A stretch of DNA of 64,000 bases from Streptomyces sp. NL15-2K (GCF_030551255.1 NZ_CP130630.1:434001-498000); one strand, 5' to 3'. Shown: positions 17,020 through 27,029, counted from the stretch's first letter. The notes: a model not told the origin generated them from the sequence alone. Numbers and translations: made by a program.

Positions 17020-19269
17020 ATGACCCACACCACCGAGACGCAGCCGAGCACCGTCGTGCGCCTGCCCGTCACAGGACACGCCCTGCCGCGCTGGGCAGCC
17101 CCCGCCGCCCTGGCCGCGATCCTGCTCCTGTCCGCCCTGCTGTACGGCTGGGCCCTCGGCTCGCTCGGCTGGGGCAACAGCTACTACTCGGCCGCCGTGA
17201 AGTCGATGGGCCAGGGCTGGACCAACTTCTTGTTCGGTTCCTTCGACCCGGCCGGAGTCATCACGGTCGACAAGCCACCGGCCGCACTCTGGCCGCAGGT
17301 CGTCAGCAGCAAGATCTTCGGCCTGCACGGGTGGGCGCTGATCCTGCCCCAGGTGGTGGAGGGTGTCGCCGCCGTCCTGGTGCTGCACCGTACGGTCCGG
17401 CGCTGGGCGGGCGAGGGCGCGGCGCTGCTCGCGGCCCTGGTAATGACGCTGACGCCGATCACCGTGGCGATCAACCGGGACAACAACCCCGACACGCTGC
17501 TGGTGCTGTTCCTGGTGTCCGCCGCATACGCGCTGACCCGCGCCCTGCAGACCGACTCGGGCCGGCGTTCCACGTGGTGGCTGTGCGCGAGCGGGTTCCT
17601 GATCGGCTGCGGGTTCCTCACGAAGATGATGGCGGCCTGGATGGTGCTCCCGGCCCTCGCCGCGGCCTGGCTGGTCGGCGCGACGGGGACCTGGCTGGTG
17701 CGTGTCGGGCGGCTGCTGATCGCCGGTGCCGTGTGCGCGGTCTCCTCGCTGTGGTGGGTGGCGATGGTCGCCTGGTGGCCCGGTGAGCAGCCGTACATCG
17801 GCGGCAGCACCGACGGCGGCGCCTGGGACCTGGTGACCGGCTACAACGGGCTCGGCCGGGTCTTCGGCGAGAGCACGAGCACCGGCGGCATGGGCAACTT
17901 CGGCGGCACCTTCGGCGGCGAGGCGGGGCTGCTGCGGCTGTTCAACGATCAGGTGGCCGGGCAGATCAGCTGGCTGCTGCCGGTGAGCGCGGTGGCCCTG
18001 GTCGTCGCGGTGGCAGGGACGGTGCTGCGCCGGCGCGGCAGCGGCTCGGCGGGCGAGGCCCTGGCGGGCTCCGGGTGGGTGCTGTGGGGGACCTGGCTGC
18101 TGGTGTGTGGCCTGGTGTTCTCCAGTCAGGAGGGCGTCTTCCACCCGTACTACACGACCCAACTGGCCCCCGCCGTAGCCGCGTTGACTGCGGGTCTGGT
18201 GACTGCGCTGGCGCGGGCGCACCGGGCCGGGGCGCGCTGGGCACTGCCGGTCGGCGCCGGGACCGTGCTGGTGACCGTGGGATGGGCCGCCGTCGTGATC
18301 CGCCGGGTTCCGTCCTGGAACGGGTGGCTGGCCTGGGTCGTGCTGCTGCTGGGACTCGTCGCCGTCGCACTGCTGATCGCCGCGTGGCGGACGGTTCGCC
18401 TGGTGCCGGTCGCCCTGGGCGGTGCGCTGCTGGCGGTCCTGCTCGCGCCGGGCGCGTGGGCGGTGAGCGTGCCGGGCGGGTCGGGGTCAGCGTTGAGCGG
18501 GGGCAACCCGACGGCCGGGCCGGCGACGATGTCGTTCGGCGGGAGCGGCGGCGGGCTGCCTGAGGGGCTCGAGTTGCCCGAAGGCGTCGAGTTGCCGGAG
18601 GGCCTCGGCCAAGGCGGGTCGGGAATGCCCGGCGGGACGTCGGGCGAGCCACCCGAGGGTATGCCTTCCGGGGCGCCCACCGACATGCCCGGGGCCCCCG
18701 GCGCGGGCGGAGGGGACGGCTCGGGCTCCACGGGAGGCTCCATGCCCTCCGTCCCCGGAAGCGGCGGCGGGAGCGGCTCGGGCAGCCGAGGCGGCATCGG
18801 AGGCTTCGGTGGCACGACCCTCAGCTCCGAGCAGCGCAAGATTCTCGACTACGCCACCGAGCACTCCGTCGACGCCCGCATCACCCTCGCGGTCGAAGGC
18901 GGATCCATGGGGTCGGCCACGTTCATCCTGAACAGTGACGCCACGGTCATCGGTATGGGCGGCTTCAGCGGCAGCGACAACGCGCCTTCCGTGCAGCAGC
19001 TGCGGAAGTGGACCAAGAGCGGCGAACTGCGCTACGTCCTCGGCTCCGACTCCGGCTCCTCCGGCGGCTTGGGCGCTCTGATGGGCGGCGCGGACAGCGC
19101 GGCATCCCAGCGGTCGACGTGGATCAGCGAGAACTGCACGAGGGTGCCCGCGAAGGAGTACGGCGGCAGCACCAGCGGCTCTGGCGGCGGCGACTCAGCC
19201 GCTGGCGGCATGATGGGCCTTACGGCCACCACCTTGTACGACTGCGCCGCCAACAGCACCACCCAGTAG
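17020..19269 (+). CDS. GT39-like membrane mannosyltransferase
   Basis: A 749-residue polytopic enzyme of the PMT/ArnT (GT39/GT83) superfamily. About a dozen membrane helices fill residues 25-480. The first extracytoplasmic loop holds GNSYYSAAVKSMGQGW and VITVDKPPAALWPQV, where ArnT relatives carry the catalytic Asp. A repetitive linker at about 490-610 is rich in Gly, Ser and Pro and includes LEGL/ELPEGVELPEGL repeats. A folded extracytoplasmic domain ends near 749 with two Cys (NCTRV, YDCAAN). It would transfer a sugar from a polyprenyl phosphate to exported acceptors. It starts 59 bp after the GT2-GtrA gene and precedes the two-component pair, so likely one operon. Confidence 0.88.
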   Translation: MTHTTETQPSTVVRLPVTGHALPRWAAPAALAAILLLSALLYGWALGSLGWGNSYYSAAVKSMGQGWTNFLFGSFDPAGVITVDKPPAALWPQVVSSKIFGLHGWALILPQVVEGVAAVLVLHRTVRRWAGEGAALLAALVMTLTPITVAINRDNNPDTLLVLFLVSAAYALTRALQTDSGRRSTWWLCASGFLIGCGFLTKMMAAWMVLPALAAAWLVGATGTWLVRVGRLLIAGAVCAVSSLWWVAMVAWWPGEQPYIGGSTDGGAWDLVTGYNGLGRVFGESTSTGGMGNFGGTFGGEAGLLRLFNDQVAGQISWLLPVSAVALVVAVAGTVLRRRGSGSAGEALAGSGWVLWGTWLLVCGLVFSSQEGVFHPYYTTQLAPAVAALTAGLVTALARAHRAGARWALPVGAGTVLVTVGWAAVVIRRVPSWNGWLAWVVLLLGLVAVALLIAAWRTVRLVPVALGGALLAVLLAPGAWAVSVPGGSGSALSGGNPTAGPATMSFGGSGGGLPEGLELPEGVELPEGLGQGGSGMPGGTSGEPPEGMPSGAPTDMPGAPGAGGGDGSGSTGGSMPSVPGSGGGSGSGSRGGIGGFGGTTLSSEQRKILDYATEHSVDARITLAVEGGSMGSATFILNSDATVIGMGGFSGSDNAPSVQQLRKWTKSGELRYVLGSDSGSSGGLGALMGGADSAASQRSTWISENCTRVPAKEYGGSTSGSGGGDSAAGGMMGLTATTLYDCAANSTTQ

Positions 19270-19299
19270 CAGCGGCGGCAGAACGGATGACACAGCACC

Positions 19300-20052
19300 A
19301 TGCCCGAACCGCCCTCCGCCCCTGCTCCGCACCGCCTCCTGGTGGTCGAGGACGACCCCGGCATCCGCATGCTGCTCGAGTCGGCGCTGCGACTGTCGGG
19401 CTACGAGGTCGCCGGCGCCGCCACCGGGCAGGACGCCCTGCGGGACATCGAGGGCCTGCGCCCCGACCTGGTGCTGCTGGACGTGATGCTGCCCGACCTG
19501 GACGGCCTCGAGGTCACCCGCAGCCTGCGGGCGGCCGGCGTGCGGACACCGGTACTGTTCCTCACGGCCCGCGGTGAGGTCACCGACCGCATCGCGGGCC
19601 TGGCCGCGGGCGGCGACGACTACGTGACCAAGCCGTTCAGCATCGAGGAGGTGCTGCTGCGCATCCGCGCCATCCTGCGCCGGACCGACCCCGACCACCT
19701 GCCGGCCACCGAGGGCGCCGGCAGCGGGATCCTGCGCTTCGCCGACCTGGAGCTGGACGAGAACGCCCATGAGGTGTACCGGGCCGGCGAGTACATCCCG
19801 CTGTCTCCGACCGAGTTCAACCTGCTCGCCTACCTGATGGAGAACGCCAGCCGGGTGGTGAGCAAGACGAAGATCCTCAACCATGTGTGGGGGTACGACT
19901 TCGCCGGCGACGGCCGCATCGTGGAGACCTACGTCAAGTACCTGCGCCGCAAGATCGATCGCTTCGATCCGCCCCTGCTGCACACCGTGCGCGGGGTCGG
20001 TTACTGCCTGCGGCTTCCCCGGGGCCACCATGCGACAGGGACCGACCGGTGA
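19300..20052 (+). CDS. OmpR-family response regulator
   Basis: A 250-residue regulator. The receiver domain (about 12-125) has the acidic pair in VVEDD, the phospho-acceptor Asp in LVLLDVMLPD, the switch Thr in FLTARG and the Lys in VTKPFS. The winged-helix DNA-binding domain (about 150-240) reads LSPTEFNLLAYLMENA, ILNHVWGYD and VETYVKYLRRKID. It starts 30 bp after the mannosyltransferase and its TGA overlaps the GTG of the kinase, so the pair is translationally coupled. Regulation of the glycosyltransferase genes upstream is plausible. Confidence 0.94.
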   Translation: MPEPPSAPAPHRLLVVEDDPGIRMLLESALRLSGYEVAGAATGQDALRDIEGLRPDLVLLDVMLPDLDGLEVTRSLRAAGVRTPVLFLTARGEVTDRIAGLAAGGDDYVTKPFSIEEVLLRIRAILRRTDPDHLPATEGAGSGILRFADLELDENAHEVYRAGEYIPLSPTEFNLLAYLMENASRVVSKTKILNHVWGYDFAGDGRIVETYVKYLRRKIDRFDPPLLHTVRGVGYCLRLPRGHHATGTDR

Positions 20053-21557
20053 CACGCGCGCCGCGGACACGGCGCCCCCGTTCGCTGCGCAGCCGCCTCG
20101 TGTGGGGCATGACCCTGCTCGCCGCGGCCACTGTCCTCACCGCACAGACCATCGGGGTGCTGGTCCTGCACTCCTGGCTGCTGAACCGAGTCGACCAGCA
20201 GCTCACGGAGTTCATCCTCCCCGGCCGCGCCAAGCTCCCCAGCAGACCCGCCCCGGACTCCATCACCCTGCCCTCGGACTTCCGGCTCACCTTCTACGAC
20301 GCCTCAGGTGACGAGCGGGGAACCCTGGGCGATGGGGAAAAGCCGGGGCCGGAACTGCCGCACTCCACGAGCGCACTCCAACTGACCAAGGGGCACCAGG
20401 CCATCGTCCCCGCCGTATCCGGCGACGGCCACTGGCGGGTGCTGTGGAAGAACGGACCCGTCGAGGACACCAGCTTCGTGGTCGCCCTGCCCCTCGACAC
20501 CGTGGAAGGGGCCATGGACAAACTCCTGGCCCTCAACATGGCCGTCTTCGCCGCTGCCGTGGTCGGGCTCATCGCCGTCGGCCGGTGGGTGGTCCGCCTC
20601 GGCCTCCTTCCGCTGACCCGGATGGAACACACGGCTCAGGACATCACCGCCGGGGATCTGAGCCTGCGACTGCCCGACACCGATCCGCACACCGAGACCG
20701 GCCGCCTCGGCACCGTGCTGAACGACATGCTCGACCGCCTCCAACAGGCCTTGCGACAGCGAGAGTTCTCGGAGGCCCGGCTGCGTCGCTTCGTCGCCGA
20801 CGCCGGACACGAGCTGCGTACACCCCTCACCTCCATCCAGGGCTTCGCCCAGCTGGCCCTGCGCCACCCCGACCGCCCCGCCGCACAACGCCGGGAGGCC
20901 GACGAACACGTCGCCAGGAACGCCGAGCGCATGAACCTCCTCGTCGACGACCTGCTCCTACTCGCCAAGCTCGACCAGGAGCCCGCGTACCGCACCGCCC
21001 CCGTCGACCTGCTGTCCCTCGCGGCCGACGCGGTGAGCGCGGCGGCCGTACGCACGGGCGGCGAGTACCGAGTGACGCTCAGCCCTCTCGACAAGAACGA
21101 CGAGAAAGCCGAGGACTCCGGACTCGAGGTCGTGGAAACGGTGGGAGATGCCCACCGCCTGCTCCAGGTCGTCAACAACCTTCTGTCCAACGCGCTCGTC
21201 CACACGCCCCCCGGCACCTCCGTCGACGTACGCGTGGGCACCGCCCGCGCAGGGGCGACGACGGGCGGCACCGACCGCCCCGGCCGCACCAGCGCCTCCC
21301 CACCCCTGACCGAGGACACACCGATCCACGTGATCGAAGTTGCCGACCAGGGGCCCGGTCTGCCGCCGGAGGAGGCCGAGCGGGTCTTCGAGCGCTTCTA
21401 TCGCGTCGACCCCGCCCGCTCCCGTGACCACGGCGGCAGCGGCCTCGGCCTCGCCATCGCCACAGCGATCGCTCAGGGCCACGGCGGGCGCCTGGAACTC
21501 GACACCGGAGCCGGTCCGGGATGCACGTTCCGCCTGGTTCTCCCCGCCCGTGAATGA
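20049..21557 (+). CDS. Sensor histidine kinase
   Basis: A 502-residue membrane kinase. TM1 is near residues 17-40, an extracytoplasmic sensor segment of about 130 residues follows, then TM2 near 165-190 and a HAMP linker (LPLTRMEHTAQDITAGDLS). The H-box is AGHELRTPLTSIQGFAQLAL with the phospho-accepting His. The ATPase domain has VNNLLSNALVHTPP (N), VADQGPGLPPE (G1), FERFYRVD (F) and SGLGLAIATAIAQGHGG (G2). A Pro/Thr/Gly-rich insert lies between N and G1. The GTG at 20049 overlaps the regulator's stop by 4 bp. It is an EnvZ/TcrY-like kinase; the stimulus is unknown. Confidence 0.94.
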   Translation: MTRAPRTRRPRSLRSRLVWGMTLLAAATVLTAQTIGVLVLHSWLLNRVDQQLTEFILPGRAKLPSRPAPDSITLPSDFRLTFYDASGDERGTLGDGEKPGPELPHSTSALQLTKGHQAIVPAVSGDGHWRVLWKNGPVEDTSFVVALPLDTVEGAMDKLLALNMAVFAAAVVGLIAVGRWVVRLGLLPLTRMEHTAQDITAGDLSLRLPDTDPHTETGRLGTVLNDMLDRLQQALRQREFSEARLRRFVADAGHELRTPLTSIQGFAQLALRHPDRPAAQRREADEHVARNAERMNLLVDDLLLLAKLDQEPAYRTAPVDLLSLAADAVSAAAVRTGGEYRVTLSPLDKNDEKAEDSGLEVVETVGDAHRLLQVVNNLLSNALVHTPPGTSVDVRVGTARAGATTGGTDRPGRTSASPPLTEDTPIHVIEVADQGPGLPPEEAERVFERFYRVDPARSRDHGGSGLGLAIATAIAQGHGGRLELDTGAGPGCTFRLVLPARE

Positions 21558-21570
21558 CCGGTGCCCCGCT

Positions 21571-21589
21571 CGGACGCCGCGGGCGTCCG
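21571..21589 (+). terminator. Hairpin after the two-component operon
   Basis: CGGACGCC-gcg-GGCGTCCG is a perfect 8-bp stem with a 3-nt loop, 14 nt after the kinase stop, without a U-tract. It plausibly ends the 15683-21557 operon. From 21590 to about 21940 only short open frames that I do not recognise are present. Confidence 0.6.
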
Positions 21590-21939
21590 CGAAGCACAGC
21601 GCGCGCTTCTCGGTGACGGCGGCGGAACCAGGCGCAGCACCGATCGAACTGATAGTTCGGCTAGTTCAGAGAGGTCGGGCGCCTTGACGTGAGGGTAGAG
21701 GACGACGACGCCGTCGGGGCGTCGGGCCTGATCGACGGCTAGGTGGATGCGATCAGCGGGACCGCCACTGAACAAGACTTGACCTGTTGTTCGTCGCCAG
21801 TGCTTCCCGTTCCCCATGCTCGGACTCTACGAGGCCAATCCGCGGGTCCGGGATGATATGGCCATCCGGGCCGACGTCCGCCGGGCACGCGCAGCCGCTC
21901 GGGAGACTCCGCCGCCCGGCGGGCAGCAGACGGGTCGAC

Positions 21940-22645
21940 GACAGCCTGCGCGAGCGCCATTGTGGCGTGCCTTCGCCCTGGCCCCACACCGCTGCGAGAC
22001 GTTCAAGCTGTCCACGGATCCGCTGTTCATCGACAAGGTACGCGACGTCGTCGGCCTCTACCTCGACCCGCCGGAGAAGGCGCTGGTGCTGTGTGTGGAC
22101 GAGAAGTCGCAGATCCAGGCCCTGGACCGTTCGCAGCCGGTGTTGCCGATGATGCCCGGAGTCCCCGAACGCCGCAGCCATGACTACATCCGCGCCGGCA
22201 CCACCACCCTCTTCGCGGCCCTGGAAGTGGCCAGCGGCAGGGTGATCGGCTCGATCCATCGCAGGCACAGGGCCGCCGAGTTCAAGAAGTTCCTGACCAA
22301 GGTCGACAAGGAGGTCCCCGCAGACCTCGACGTACATCTGATCCTGGACAACTACGCCACCCACAAGACACCCGCCATCAAGAGGTGGCTGCTGGCACAT
22401 CCCCGCTTCCACCTGCACTTCACGCCCACCGGCTCATCCTGGCTGAACCTGGTGGAACGATGGTTCGGCGAGCTGACTGCAAAGAAGCTCCGCCGCGGTG
22501 TCCACCGTTCTGTCCAGGCCCTCGAACGAGACATCCGAGCCTGGCTCGCCGACTGGAACGAACACCCCAGAACCTTCATCTGGACCAAGACCGCCGACGA
22601 GATCCTCGGCAAAGTCGCCGCCTACTATGCCTCTTTGGAGACCAC
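21940..22645 (+). mobile_element. IS630-family transposase remnant (copy 2)
   Basis: A long open frame carries most of an IS630 DDE catalytic domain: [20 protein letters not shown] (first Asp), [19 protein letters not shown] (second Asp), and [20 protein letters not shown] (Glu). The N-terminal helix-turn-helix is reduced to [17 protein letters not shown]. The end, [12 protein letters not shown], is joined in frame to an IS701/IS4-like tail, so the normal C-terminus is gone. It has a different sequence from the IS630 remnant at 13720-14200. Confidence 0.82.
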
Positions 22646-22647
22646 CG

Positions 22648-23146
22648 CGCGGCAGTTGGTGCGGGTCGCCGGGTCGCGCTGGGCGATGGAGGAATGCTTC
22701 CGGTCCGCGAAGAACGAGTGCGGCCTGGACCAGTACCCAGTTCGAAGTCCGTCGTTATGTGGGCTGGTACCGGCACATCACCCTCGCCATGCTCGCGCAC
22801 GCCTTCCTGGCGGCCACCACACACCAGGTCAGGGAAAAAGGGGCGGAACCGGCGGGACGGCCAGGGTCATCGAGCTCACAGTGGCGGAGGTTCGGCGACT
22901 CCTGGCAGCTTGTCGGCCCCGGCCCCCGCACCTGCGCGGGCACCGGGGCCGATGCCACGCAATGAACTGGCCGAACTGGCGTCGGCGACGCCAAGCAGTC
23001 GCCCGGCGCTGCCATTACCAGCGGCGACGGCACACGTTCCGGGGGGCGGCCTCCGTGAGACCGCCCCTCACCACTCCATGACCCGCCACACTCCAGCCGC
23101 CCAGCGAAACCCGCAGGTCAGACAGCGAAACGCTGCTGGAGTACTA
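22648..23146 (+). mobile_element. IS701/IS4-like transposase tail with its terminal repeat
   Basis: The end of a DDE transposase is spread over three frames: [20 protein letters not shown] (the catalytic Glu region), then [20 protein letters not shown], then [12 protein letters not shown] and [18 protein letters not shown]. The 3' non-coding end runs to GCTGGAGTACTA at 23146 and is the first copy of a 100-bp repeat. The start is lost at the fusion with the IS630 fragment. Confidence 0.7.
23047..23146 (+). repeat. 100-bp direct repeat, copy A
   Basis: This 100-bp stretch (CGGCCTCCGTGAGACC to GCTGGAGTACTA) recurs at 32023-32122 in the same orientation with only two substitutions near its middle. 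It looks like the outer end of an IS701/IS4-like element. The two copies bracket the GH43 to broken-GH3 block. Confidence 0.9.
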
Positions 23147-23207
23147 GGCGCGGAACATGCCTGCGCCGGTGGTCATTTCGGCGTTCAGGGCGGGACCGGC
23201 GTTCCAC

Positions 23208-24980
23208 CTACTTCACAGACACACTCTCGCCGGATGCGATACCGGATTCGCCGAACGCGTCAACGGCGACCCAATACTCCGCGCCCGCGTTCAGTGACCG
23301 CAAGTCGAGTGCCGTTCGCTCGTACACCAGCCAGCTGTGATAAAGCTTTTCCGGGTGTCGGCCGTAGCGGATGTTATAGCCGATGGCTCCCGCGACAGCG
23401 TCCCACTCGATCCTGGCGGTGCGGTCATCCACACGGGAGGCCCGAGCGCGGACTGGGCACGGAGCGTCGCCGTCGCCCGCCCCGAAGACCCGCACACCGC
23501 TGATGGCGAAGACGCCATCGAACGGCAGTCGGCCGCTGGTCACCCGTACGAACCGTGTCTGCTGCGGCGCGTCGAGGACGATGAAGGCGTGCGGAGCATC
23601 GCCACCCGCGCTCCGGGAGTCCCGCACGAAGGTCCACTCCTGACCGTCCTTCGAGATCTCGACCACGATCTCCGCCGGCTGATGGCTTGGAAAGATGCCC
23701 CGCCAAGAATGACCCATGTCGGCTCCTTCGGACGCCTGGGGTGCGACGCCGCTCAACTCATGATCTGCCAGATTGATCTGCAAGGAGTGCACGGTCTTGC
23801 TCACGCCCAGGTCGACGGTCAGAGACTCGCCCGGTTCGCGGCTGGCGGCCGCCCACCAAGTGCGGACGTTTTCGTCAACGGCCGACGCCGGGTCGTGACC
23901 GGACGCCGAGGACGAAGCGACGACATCCGCCTTGTACGAGAGCAGCATCCAGGCGGGGGGCGTCCACGGATCGAACGGTCCGTCCGGGACCACCAACGGG
24001 AAGTCAGCAAAGTTCTGGTTGCAGAACAGCACACCGTCGTCGTCGAAGCCTGCGGGGAAAATGCCGATGCGTCGCTCGAACACGTCATTCACCGAGATGC
24101 GCATGGTCGCCGCATGCCACCAGTTTCCATGACGATCCTGGAAAGTGCTGCCGTGTCCTGCTCCGGTGATGAACCCTCCCGGTTTGGAGGAGAAAGGGCT
24201 GTCAAGCGAGTACTCAAAGGGCCCCAGGGGGGACGTGGCCGTGTAATACCCGTCGGCATAGGTGTTCAGCTGTGTGGCGGGCGCTGCGTACTGCAGATAA
24301 TACGTCCCTTCATGCTCGGTCATCCACGGACCTTCGATGTACGGGTCAGTACCCTCGACCAGGGCGACGAGTTTCTCTCGCTCCGTCTGCGGCGGTACGA
24401 CAACATGGTCCTCGCCGAGTTGCTCCCAGCCGTGAGCAGAGACATCGGACCTGATCAGAGGCGACGGGTCGCCGATCGGGCTGAAGGTGTCCGAGAGCCG
24501 GACTCCGTAGAGGGGCGTCTTGTTGTCACATCCCCAGTAGAGGTACACGGAGTTGTCGGTGTCCTGGAACAGGTTCGGATCCCAGAAGGGGAAGGCACCG
24601 GGCGTGACCTCGACGAAGTCATCAGACAAGGGATCGATGCTCCGGAAGAAAGGACAGTTGTCCTCCTTGCGGGACGCGCTGAGGTAGAGCGCTTCGTCGA
24701 TCTCCCGGACATCCGGCGCGTAGTCAAGGGCCGGCAGCTTGGATGTCGCGCGGTACTCCCACCGCACGAGGTCCTCAGAGTGCCAGAACCCTGCGGACAT
24801 CGACGCGAACATGTAGTAGCGGCCCCGGTACAACACGATGGACGGATCCGCTGCCTCCCGATGCACGCTTCGCCGCGGCTCACCGAGCTTCATGCCATTG
24901 ACCGTGCCAGAGAAACGGATGTCCTGGTAACGGTAGGCAATATCGAGCGGATTACAGATCACGCGTTCAGTAGAGGTCAT
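23208..24980 (-). CDS. GH43-type glycosidase with F5/8C and Fn3 domains
   Basis: A 590-residue enzyme without a signal peptide. Residues about 35-330 form a five-bladed GH43-like propeller: REAADPSIVLYRGRYYMFAS holds the base Asp, PFWDPNLF the middle Asp, and YIEGPWMTEHEGTYYLQYA the likely acid Glu. Residues about 350-500 form a discoidin-type (F5/8C, CBM32-like) sandwich with VVASSSASGHDPASAVDE and TVDLGVSKTVHSLQINLA. Residues about 505-590 are an Fn3 domain. GH43 enzymes remove arabinose, xylose or galactose from side chains. The cytoplasmic location suggests oligosaccharide or glycoside substrates. It is intact, sitting just inside repeat copy A with transposase debris on both sides. Confidence 0.82.
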   Translation of the reverse strand: MTSTERVICNPLDIAYRYQDIRFSGTVNGMKLGEPRRSVHREAADPSIVLYRGRYYMFASMSAGFWHSEDLVRWEYRATSKLPALDYAPDVREIDEALYLSASRKEDNCPFFRSIDPLSDDFVEVTPGAFPFWDPNLFQDTDNSVYLYWGCDNKTPLYGVRLSDTFSPIGDPSPLIRSDVSAHGWEQLGEDHVVVPPQTEREKLVALVEGTDPYIEGPWMTEHEGTYYLQYAAPATQLNTYADGYYTATSPLGPFEYSLDSPFSSKPGGFITGAGHGSTFQDRHGNWWHAATMRISVNDVFERRIGIFPAGFDDDGVLFCNQNFADFPLVVPDGPFDPWTPPAWMLLSYKADVVASSSASGHDPASAVDENVRTWWAAASREPGESLTVDLGVSKTVHSLQINLADHELSGVAPQASEGADMGHSWRGIFPSHQPAEIVVEISKDGQEWTFVRDSRSAGGDAPHAFIVLDAPQQTRFVRVTSGRLPFDGVFAISGVRVFGAGDGDAPCPVRARASRVDDRTARIEWDAVAGAIGYNIRYGRHPEKLYHSWLVYERTALDLRSLNAGAEYWVAVDAFGESGIASGESVSVK

Positions 24981-25179
24981 CGGGACATCGTCCTGTCGGT
25001 CGGTTTCTTCAACTTGGCTGCCGGGCTGATCAGTTGTGTCTGGAAAGAAGGGAAGCCCCTGGTAGGCGGGTTTTCGGCCACGAGTAACCCATTCGCCCGA
25101 AGCAGCACTTAAATGTCTACCCGTGGGAAAACGATCTGTCCAGATCGACCCTGCGGCAGGGGAATTGCGTGATCGCGAG

Positions 25180-25300
25180 CTGCCTGGTACTACAGTTTTC
25201 CTGGAGCCGCTGGGTCACCCTCGCCATGCTCGCTCATGCCTTCCTCGCCGTCGTCCGTGCAGACGACCGCAGGCATCCGGCGGACAGTTTCTGCCAGGCC
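25180..25300 (+). mobile_element. Short IS701/IS4-like transposase scrap
   Basis: [19 protein letters not shown] matches the [14 protein letters not shown] segment of the transposase tail at 22648-23146. The bases downstream (25330-25365, GCGGAACCTTCCTGCGCCGG) resemble those just outside repeat copy A at 23150, so both spots may derive from the same ancestral insertion. No start, catalytic residues or ends are kept. The rest of 24981-25370 is unassigned. Confidence 0.5.
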
Positions 25301-25369
25301 CGTTCTGGGAGCTTCCTGGCCGGCGCGTCGGTGCGGAACCTTCCTGCGCCGGTGGCCACGTCAGCCGAG

Positions 25370-26205
25370 TAGAGTTGAGTGCCTGGTCCGCGGAGTTGAA
25401 CACGGCCAGGCCAATTCCGTCGATGACGGTGTAGGTGAACAGCGCCGGGACGGACTGGAACACGGCGAGGATCAGCAGACCGCCGGCGACGACGATCGCG
25501 TCGCCCATGACCAGGATCTTCCGACGCCCCAGACGGTCGGATATGGGCCCCGGAAATCGACCCGAAGAGCAGGCCGAGCACGAGGTTGATCAGCGCGGTG
25601 ATGCTGATGATGCCTCCGGCGTCGGCCTTCGGAAGGCCGATGAAGTCGGTCAGGATGTAGAGCTGGAAGGCCGAGACGGAGTACGCGGCGATGACGAACA
25701 GGAACTTCCCGGCACCGGCGAGGTAGAAGTCGCGTGCTCCCCTGGTGGGGAAGCTGAAACTTGCGAGCAGTGTTCGGGCGTCGAGCGGCGAGCGTTGTAG
25801 GTCGGTGCTGGGGCGGTCCGGTGCCAGCAGCGCCATCACTGTCCCGGAGATGAGCACGACCACGGCGAACATGAAGAAGCCGACCGAGGGTCTGGAGACG
25901 AAGGCCCCGGCGGTTGCGGTGCCGACCCCGGCGCCCGCCATCAGCGAGACGCCGTAAACGGCCGAGTACGAGCCCTGGTGAGCGGTAGGCACCCGATCGG
26001 GCACCACGGCGATGAGCCCGGCGGTGATCGCGTTGACGAAGAACTGGAAGAAGAGCCATCCGGCGATCAGTATGGGGATGTTCGCTGCGAACCCGCAGAT
26101 CAGCAGCCCCACACTGCATCCGGCGGAGCCCAGCAGCATCGAGGGTGTCCGGCGTCCGAGACGGCCACGTGTCCGGTGTGAGAGGGCGCCGAAGACGAGG
26201 TTCAT
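25370..26205 (-). pseudogene. MFS sugar/glycoside transporter, truncated and frameshifted
   Basis: The remnant begins inside the loop after TM2 with FGALSHRTRGRLGRRTPSML, so the first membrane helices are gone at the IS110 junction. Helices follow through LIAGWLFFQFFVNAITAGLI, SYSAVYGVSLMAGAGVGTA and FYLAGAGKFLFVIAAYSVSA. The frame is lost at about 25550 and regained as MGDAIVVAGGLLILAVFQS and YTVIDGIGLAVFNSADQALN, stopping abruptly near 25372. It has the same architecture as the intact carrier at 36082-37452 (LSDRTRSRLGRRRPW, FSAVDQALYLD), so it is the broken equivalent in the decayed cluster. Confidence 0.8.
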
Positions 26206-26900
26206 CGGCAGGGACAGGTATCTTCCAGGCCCTGGAGCGGGCGTTCGACTACTCCGCGGCCAAGGCCCCGGTCGTCATACTGACCGAGCATCAGACCTCG
26301 GCAGTCATCCGCCGGATCGGCGTCAAGCGGCTGACCGCCTGGCTGGAACGCCGCAAGGTCTGCGGCGCCGCCGACGTCGCGACCGGGGCCGTCGAGGCCG
26401 CCCGGACCGCCGCCCTGTCTCGGGAGGCCCGGGCCCAGAAGCTGGTACTCGACCCGGCCCACCTGCCCCTGGCGCTGGATGAACGGATCAAGGACAACGA
26501 CCGAGAGATCCGCGACAGCCTCCGCACGGATGACCGAGCCGAGATCATCGAGTCGGTGCTCGGCATGGGCCCCATTCTGGGCGCCGAGTTCGTCACCATC
26601 GTCGGCGATCTGTCCGGCTACCGTGATGCCGGCTGCCTGGCCTCGCACGCGGTTTTGGCCCCCGTGCCCCGCGACTCCGGTCGCTCCACCGGCAACCATC
26701 ACCGGCCTGAACGCTGTAACCACCGTCTGCGCCGGCTCTTCTACAGGTCCGCGCAGTACTACCTCAAGAAGCGAGCCGACGGGATGATCCGCACCCAGGC
26801 GATCCTCTCGCTCGCCCGTCGCCGCGCGAACGTGCTCTGGGCAATGCTGCGTGACAAGAGGCGGTTCACCTCCGCCCCGCCAGCCACGCAGGCGGGTTGA
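26206..26900 (+). mobile_element. IS110-family transposase, C-terminal part
   Basis: The fragment carries the IS110 C-terminal (transposase_20) domain: ESVLGMGPILGAEFVTIVGD, LAPVPRDSGRSTGNHH, and RLRRLFYRSAQ followed by YYLKKRADGMIRTQAILSLA and NVLWAMLRDKR. About a dozen codons are deleted after FYRSAQ. The N-terminal DEDD RuvC-like domain is lost, with the break at the MFS remnant. The element is dead. From 26901 to 27029 nothing is recognised. Confidence 0.85.
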
Positions 26901-27029
26901 CACGATCATTTGGATTCTCCTTGACTGCGCGTGCGTGATCGGGGAACCGACCGCCTCAATCCCTAAGTTAGGTTCGTATTTCGAGATTGTTTTGGACGCT
27001 AGCACACGGCTCAAGTCGTGTGGAAGCTC

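Noticed and set aside
16735..18222. A 495-codon minus-strand frame opposite the GT39-like gene
   Set aside because: Composition (Gln/His/Arg/Pro) and the lack of motifs mark it as a shadow of the coding plus strand.
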